Positions 7,156 through 10,200 of a DNA stretch of 10,200 bases are shown here, piece after piece. The translations under genes and the position numbers were made by a program. The notes under the pieces were generated by a model. The model ran no database searches and was not told the origin of the DNA. It worked only from the letters and a program-made list of their open reading frames with translations. Each line of letters starts with the position of its first letter. The first letter of the stretch is position 1. Origin of the DNA: Spirochaetota bacterium (GTDB lineage Bacteria > Spirochaetota > UBA4802 > JAFGJZ01); the NCBI GenBank assembly GCA_023396665.1, contig JAEWVL010000255.1, positions 1 to 10,200 on the forward strand. The letters are read 5' to 3'.

Positions 7156-8820
7156 TCATATTTCCGGATTCTCCGGTTGCTTCTCGTCAGAATATTTTTT
7201 TGCCGATTGCGCAAAACCGTTGTCGTGCAGAAAGGCGTTAAAAGCATCTTTCATCGGCTGAAGCATTTCCTTTTTTGTCTTCTTGAAGGAGCGATCATAT
7301 TTGGAACAGTAGACACGAAGAGTGTATCCCCCCGAACCGGTACCGGAAAAACGCGCTTTCACCGTATTGCCTTCGGAAAAACGCAAAACAAAGGCGGCAT
7401 TTTTCGAAGCGATTTCACCGCTGATCGGGTGAACATAGTTCCAGGATTCGGCTTTTTCAAGTACAAGTGATCCGTATTTTTTATTCTCGCACACAGCTGC
7501 ATTTTCAAAGATGTTTTGAAGTGTCTGTTTTTCCGTCTCGTCGTTTCCAGAAACCTCACCACGGGTAAAATACACTCTTCCGAATTCGCTCCATATTTCC
7601 TGCATCAGCTGCTGCGGGCTCTTGCCGCTGATGAGCATTATTTTCAGAAGAAAGACGGTCGCAAAAATACCGTCCTTTTCACGAAGATAGGGATTACCTA
7701 CACCGTTACTCTCTTCGACGCCCCAGTTGCCGAGCTCTGCGATCCATTTAAAACCGGTCGGCGTTTCGACGCTTTTTGCCGTTTTGGGTGCGTGTTTTTT
7801 CTGCAGAAAAGTCTGCATAAGATCAATCGTCTGTGCGGTAACTGTTGAACGGCAATACCATGCGGTATCAGAAAAAAGGGAGGATATGTTGATGAGCTCA
7901 CCATACTTTGCGAACAAAGCGAACTCGTCGGCAGATTCTACAAAAAAGCCTTTTCCTCCGTCGAGTCTGCGGTCAACATCAGAGTCCCATGCCGCAACAA
8001 TATCGTATTTTCCCGTGGCGTTGCGTGCGATCAATTCGGGAATATAATCGAAATCCGGCTCGGGATGAAGCGCATGGCCGTGTTCATCGAAACCGCCAAG
8101 ATCTTCGCGCGGTTCTTCGCGCATGATTTCGGCATTGAGACAAAGCCGATTGATGAAAACTTCTCTGGCAAAGGGGCCGGCCGCTCCGTTCATCGCATCA
8201 AACAGACCAAGTACATTGTGTTTGCTGATATGGGCCCGCATTTGTTCAAAATCAAAGACAGAATCGAGAAGATCGGCATAGAGAGCGACTAGATCAACAT
8301 AGTTGATCAAGCCCAGAGATTCGGCTTCTTTATAATCAGCAATTTTAAATGAAGTAACACTGTTTTGAAGGTGATTGATTCTGTCTGTCGTTTCTTCGAG
8401 AGCGGGAGAACCGTCGGCCATATTGATCTTTATGCCGACATCGGTGAAGGGGTTGTGACTTGCGGTCAGAATAATGCCTCCGGCAAGTTCAAGCTTGCGA
8501 ATACCGTGACTCATCGCGGGAGTTGACGCGAGAGCGTCTTTTGCTATGATGACAGAAAATCCGTTTGCCGCAAGAACTGACGCTATGGTTTTTACTCTAT
8601 CTCGGTTTCCCTTTCTGGGATCGCCGCCGAGAAGCAGTGTTTTATTATTTTTTGCAACGGTATTCGCAGCAGTAAGCTCGTTGAAATAGTCGGCAATACC
8701 CTGTGCGAATTGTTCTAAAAATAAAGGTTTGTTATATTCATCCTGAATCATGCGTAAACCGGATGTTCCCATTTTCCTGACAGAGTAAGGTTTTTCAATA
8801 ATGCAGGTCGAGTTGTTCAT
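7156..8820 (-). CDS. pgm: Alpha-D-glucose phosphate phosphoglucomutase
   Basis: This enzyme interconverts glucose 1-phosphate and glucose 6-phosphate, linking glycogen, sugar-nucleotide and glycolytic metabolism in the cytoplasm. At 554 residues it matches the usual 545-560 of the PGM1-type family. The four hallmark loops are present in order: 'GTSGLR' (18-23); the catalytic phosphoserine S121 in 'TASHNP'; the magnesium loop D279-S-D281-V-D283-R284; the sugar loop 'EESNGVGNPYLREKDG' (369-384); and the phosphate-binding 'RFSGTGSGGYTLRVY' (490-504). The REKDG and SGTGS forms favour alpha-phosphoglucomutase over phosphomannomutase. The sugar loop has Asn where PGM1-type enzymes usually have Phe (EESFG). 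The start ATG at 8820 has a good GGGAG site 7 nt upstream. The gene probably uses a promoter in the 8821-9495 gap and may be followed by the HD-domain gene in the same transcript. Confidence 0.94.
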   Translation of the reverse strand: MNNSTCIIEKPYSVRKMGTSGLRMIQDEYNKPLFLEQFAQGIADYFNELTAANTVAKNNKTLLLGGDPRKGNRDRVKTIASVLAANGFSVIIAKDALASTPAMSHGIRKLELAGGIILTASHNPFTDVGIKINMADGSPALEETTDRINHLQNSVTSFKIADYKEAESLGLINYVDLVALYADLLDSVFDFEQMRAHISKHNVLGLFDAMNGAAGPFAREVFINRLCLNAEIMREEPREDLGGFDEHGHALHPEPDFDYIPELIARNATGKYDIVAAWDSDVDRRLDGGKGFFVESADEFALFAKYGELINISSLFSDTAWYCRSTVTAQTIDLMQTFLQKKHAPKTAKSVETPTGFKWIAELGNWGVEESNGVGNPYLREKDGIFATVFLLKIMLISGKSPQQLMQEIWSEFGRVYFTRGEVSGNDETEKQTLQNIFENAAVCENKKYGSLVLEKAESWNYVHPISGEIASKNAAFVLRFSEGNTVKARFSGTGSGGYTLRVYCSKYDRSFKKTKKEMLQPMKDAFNAFLHDNGFAQSAKKYSDEKQPENPEI

Positions 8821-8834
8821 TGTGTCTCCCTAAT

Positions 8835-8848
8835 TGACGATGAAATAA
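8835..8848 (+). repeat. 14-bp direct repeat, copy 1
   Basis: TGACGATGAAATAA occurs here exactly as at 9224-9237. This copy lies in the pgm leader, 15 bp before its start codon. With one mismatch the match extends to 16 bp (a G or A, then G). Confidence 0.8.
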
Positions 8849-9223
8849 GGAAATGATTAACGGTTCTATTTGTTAGTTGGTGCAAGGCCCCGGCTTCAGC
8901 CATAATATGCAAGTGAAGCGCAACCTGTTTGCTACTTTGATACAATAATTTTGAAAATATCAGTTGAATAATTGCAACTATTAAATAACTAATCGGCCAT
9001 GACCATTCGAGCACTGTCGTAACAAAATAAAAGTTGAAGTCGATCAAATACCAATTTTGATTGTTTACGAATTGTCCCGTATCGTGCTGTATATTATTTT
9101 TACCGGAACCATATGACCATAGTGATTAATGCCAGGGTTTCAGGCAACTCATTTCGGTTTTTAAAATATGAAACTGATTGGACTCTTACCAGTATCGGTT
9201 TTCCGAAAGGTGAAATTTAGAGA

Positions 9224-9237
9224 TGACGATGAAATAA
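9224..9237 (+). repeat. 14-bp direct repeat, copy 2
   Basis: This is an exact copy of TGACGATGAAATAA, in the same orientation as copy 1 and 389 bp from it. The two copies bracket a 375-bp AT-rich segment. Confidence 0.8.
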
Positions 9238-9264
9238 AGTCGAGGTTTTGCAGTGTGTGGTATT

Positions 9265-9300
9265 TTGCAGCAGGTTTCGCAATAATAGTGCTTGCTGCAA
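9265..9300. repeat. Inverted repeat with 20-nt loop
   Basis: TTGCAGCA (9265-9272) and TGCTGCAA (9293-9300) are perfect 8-bp arms. They could form a hairpin in a transcript. No T-run follows, so it is not an obvious terminator. Confidence 0.5.
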
Positions 9301-9309
9301 TTATCATCA

Positions 9310-9327
9310 GGAAACAAATTTGTTTCC
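9310..9327. repeat. Perfect 18-bp palindrome
   Basis: GGAAACAAATTTGTTTCC is a perfect palindrome with no central spacer. With one bulged A it extends by TC on the left and GA on the right. Continuous palindromes of this size often bind dimeric regulators. It lies about 170 bp upstream of smpB and about 490 bp upstream of pgm, so its target, if any, is unclear. Confidence 0.6.
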
Positions 9328-9376
9328 GAGGAAAACAAGATCATGCTTGCACCCTGCTCCCCAACGGGTTTCACTG

Positions 9377-9394
9377 AACGCAGCGTTACATAAC
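9377..9394. repeat. Two overlapping short dyads
   Basis: AACGC-A-GCGTT (9377-9387) overlaps GTTA-CA-TAAC (9385-9394). The element lies about 100 bp upstream of smpB. Its GCAGCGTTA core resembles the ends of some integron-cassette recombination sites, but no partner arm was found. Confidence 0.4.
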
Positions 9395-9495
9395 ATAAAA
9401 GGACTTGTGTTGCAGGTATCAAAGCGATAATGAAAGACAAGTCGTTGGCTTAATTGACTCGTGAGAGCAGCTGAAAGAAAGCGGAAGGAATTCTG

Positions 9496-9960
9496 ATGGA
9501 TAAATCGTCTGTAAAAGAAATAGCAAAAAACAAGAAAGCGAGATTTGAGTACGAAATTCTCGAAACGTATGAAGCAGGAATTGTTTTAAAAGGAACAGAG
9601 GTGAAATCGCTTCGTCTGGGAAAGGCAAATATCAATGACGCCTTCGGAAAAATTCAAAACGGGGAATTGTTTGTTTTGCAGATGAACATCTCTGTCTATG
9701 ATAAGGGAAATATCTTCAATCATGTTCCCGATAAACCCAGAAAGCTTCTGTTGCACAAAAAAGAGATTAAATATCTTCTCGGAAAGATCAGGGAAAAGGG
9801 CCTGACGCTGGTTCCCCTGCAGCTGTACTTTAAAAATGGGCGGGCAAAACTTCTGCTCGGACTGGGAAAAGGAAAAACGCTTTACGACAAGCGGGAGTCG
9901 ATTCAGAAAAAGGAAAACCAGCGGGAATTGCAACGGGTGCTCAAATACAAAAACAGGTAA
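9496..9960 (+). CDS. smpB: SsrA (tmRNA)-binding protein SmpB
   Basis: SmpB binds tmRNA and brings it to stalled ribosomes in trans-translation, which frees the ribosome and tags the unfinished peptide. The 154-residue length is typical. Conserved blocks run in order: 'NKKARFEYEILETYEAGIVL' (12-31), 'KGTEVKSLRLGKANI' (32-46), 'GELFVLQMNI', 'GNIFNHVPDKPRKLLLHKKEI', 'KGLTLVPLQLYFKNGRAKL', 'LGLGKGKTLYDKRESI' and the basic C-terminal tail ending 'LKYKNR', which reaches the ribosomal decoding centre. The conserved His of the usual 'HISPY' block is Asn here ('MNISVY'). The start ATG has AAGGA 6 nt upstream. The tmRNA gene itself is not in the window. The gene converges on lspA. Confidence 0.97.
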   Translation: MDKSSVKEIAKNKKARFEYEILETYEAGIVLKGTEVKSLRLGKANINDAFGKIQNGELFVLQMNISVYDKGNIFNHVPDKPRKLLLHKKEIKYLLGKIREKGLTLVPLQLYFKNGRAKLLLGLGKGKTLYDKRESIQKKENQRELQRVLKYKNR

Positions 9961-9965
9961 AGAGT

Positions 9966-9982
9966 GAGGATAGTTATTCCTC
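9966..9982. terminator. Possible weak bidirectional terminator between smpB and lspA
   Basis: GAGGA (9966-9970) and TCCTC (9978-9982) form a 5-bp stem with a 7-nt loop in the junction of the two converging genes, overlapping the lspA stop codon. T-rich but interrupted tracts follow on both strands. The stem is short, so this is tentative. Confidence 0.35.
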
Positions 9983-10200
9983 GATTTCGGGATTTTGTTT
10001 TTGCAGTGGTTTGTGTACCTTTGCGCCGGTAATACTGAATATCAGAAGAATAAGGACTCCGGCAGTAATATAAATATCAGCAAGATTCAGGATGCCGGTT
10101 CGAAGCGGTCCTATTGCGAAATGGAGAAAGTCCGTGACATGACCGTCCTGCATCAGGCGGTCAATGAGTTTGCTAATGCCCCCGCCGGTGAAAAGAGTGT
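9974..10200 (-). CDS. lspA: Lipoprotein signal peptidase II, C-terminal part
   Basis: The gene runs off the right edge; 74 residues and the TAA stop are visible. LspA is the inner-membrane aspartyl protease that cleaves lipoprotein signal peptides just before the lipidated cysteine. The visible part reads 'TLFTGGGISKLIDRL', 'VTDFLHFAIGPLRTGILN' and 'LADIYITAGVLILLIFSI'. The two catalytic aspartates are D13 in LIDR and D41 in NLAD (visible numbering). The final hydrophobic segment (about 43-57) is the last membrane helix, followed by a polar tail. A Lys stands where many LspA proteins have Asn in 'GNLIDR'. Two lipoprotein genes in this window would be substrates, although the genes are not adjacent. 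Confidence 0.93.
   Translation of the reverse strand, partial: TLFTGGGISKLIDRLMQDGHVTDFLHFAIGPLRTGILNLADIYITAGVLILLIFSITGAKVHKPLQKQNPEIEE

Larger units (their letters stand above)
8821..9495. other. Long intergenic region without a credible gene
   Basis: About 675 bp separate the divergent pgm and smpB genes. Small open frames exist on both strands, but none has both a ribosome site and recognisable coding character. The longest near pgm (76 codons, minus, TTG start at 9047) has no Shine-Dalgarno. The region must hold promoters for pgm and smpB, yet no hexamer pair is convincing; GATAAT at 9426-9431 is the best -10-like site for smpB. It also contains a 14-bp direct repeat and several dyads, listed separately. 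It may be a decayed gene, an inserted segment or a small-RNA locus; none is proven. Confidence 0.55.

Noticed and set aside
8817..9047. Minus-strand 76-codon frame overlapping the pgm start by ATGA
   Set aside because: It starts with TTG, has no Shine-Dalgarno, and its sequence is not convincingly protein-like beyond one hydrophobic stretch. The pgm gene has its own strong ribosome site, so coupling is not needed.
9168..9440. Small open frames on both strands in the gap before smpB
   Set aside because: They overlap each other and the dyads, lack ribosome sites and show no recognisable protein features.
9961..10200. Right-edge sequence as non-coding DNA
   Set aside because: The minus strand is open to the window edge and encodes the conserved LspA C-terminus with both catalytic aspartates.
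1..10200. CRISPR array, tRNA, rRNA, transposase or prophage genes
   Set aside because: No regularly spaced repeats, no recognisable tRNA or rRNA sequence, and no integrase or transposase motifs were found on either strand. The tmRNA gene, sometimes near smpB, is also not visible.

Overview
The window holds ordinary bacterial chromosome, about 43% GC and densely coding, from a Gram-negative-type organism. Two predicted lipoproteins, the end of a lipoprotein signal peptidase gene (lspA), a degenerate HD-GYP protein and a TPR protein with an Mrr-like tail would fit a free-living spirochaete or a relative. That placement is low-confidence inference, because no rRNA or other strong phylogenetic marker is present.

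Layout, left to right. (1) 1-2369, plus strand: the 3' part of a TPR gene, then a lipoprotein gene overlapping it by ATGA, forming a translationally coupled pair. (2) 2372-4159, minus strand: a lipase-like lipoprotein followed without a gap by a metallo-beta-lactamase-fold hydrolase. This pair converges on the first, with only 2 bp between stop codons. (3) 4160-4349: a divergent intergenic region with an inverted repeat just upstream of argB. (4) 4350-5210, plus: argB, acetylglutamate kinase of the type with an N-terminal helix. (5) 5254-7089, minus: a pseudo-receiver/HD-GYP-like protein. (6) 7156-8820, minus: an alpha-phosphoglucomutase, upstream of the HD gene on the same strand. (7) 8821-9495: about 675 bp without a credible gene, with a 14-bp direct repeat and several dyads. 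(8) 9496-9960, plus: smpB. (9) 9974-10200, minus: the C-terminal part of lspA, converging on smpB.

The genes do not form one pathway. The window mixes arginine biosynthesis (argB), glucose-phosphate interconversion (pgm), trans-translation (smpB), lipoprotein maturation (lspA) and probable signalling (HD-GYP-like). LspA would be expected to process the two lipoproteins seen here. I found no CRISPR array, transposase, prophage gene, tRNA or rRNA. I see no clear new multi-gene system. The most unusual items are the TPR protein with a degenerate nuclease-like tail, the HD-GYP-like protein with lost motifs and an insertion, and the repeat-rich gap before smpB.
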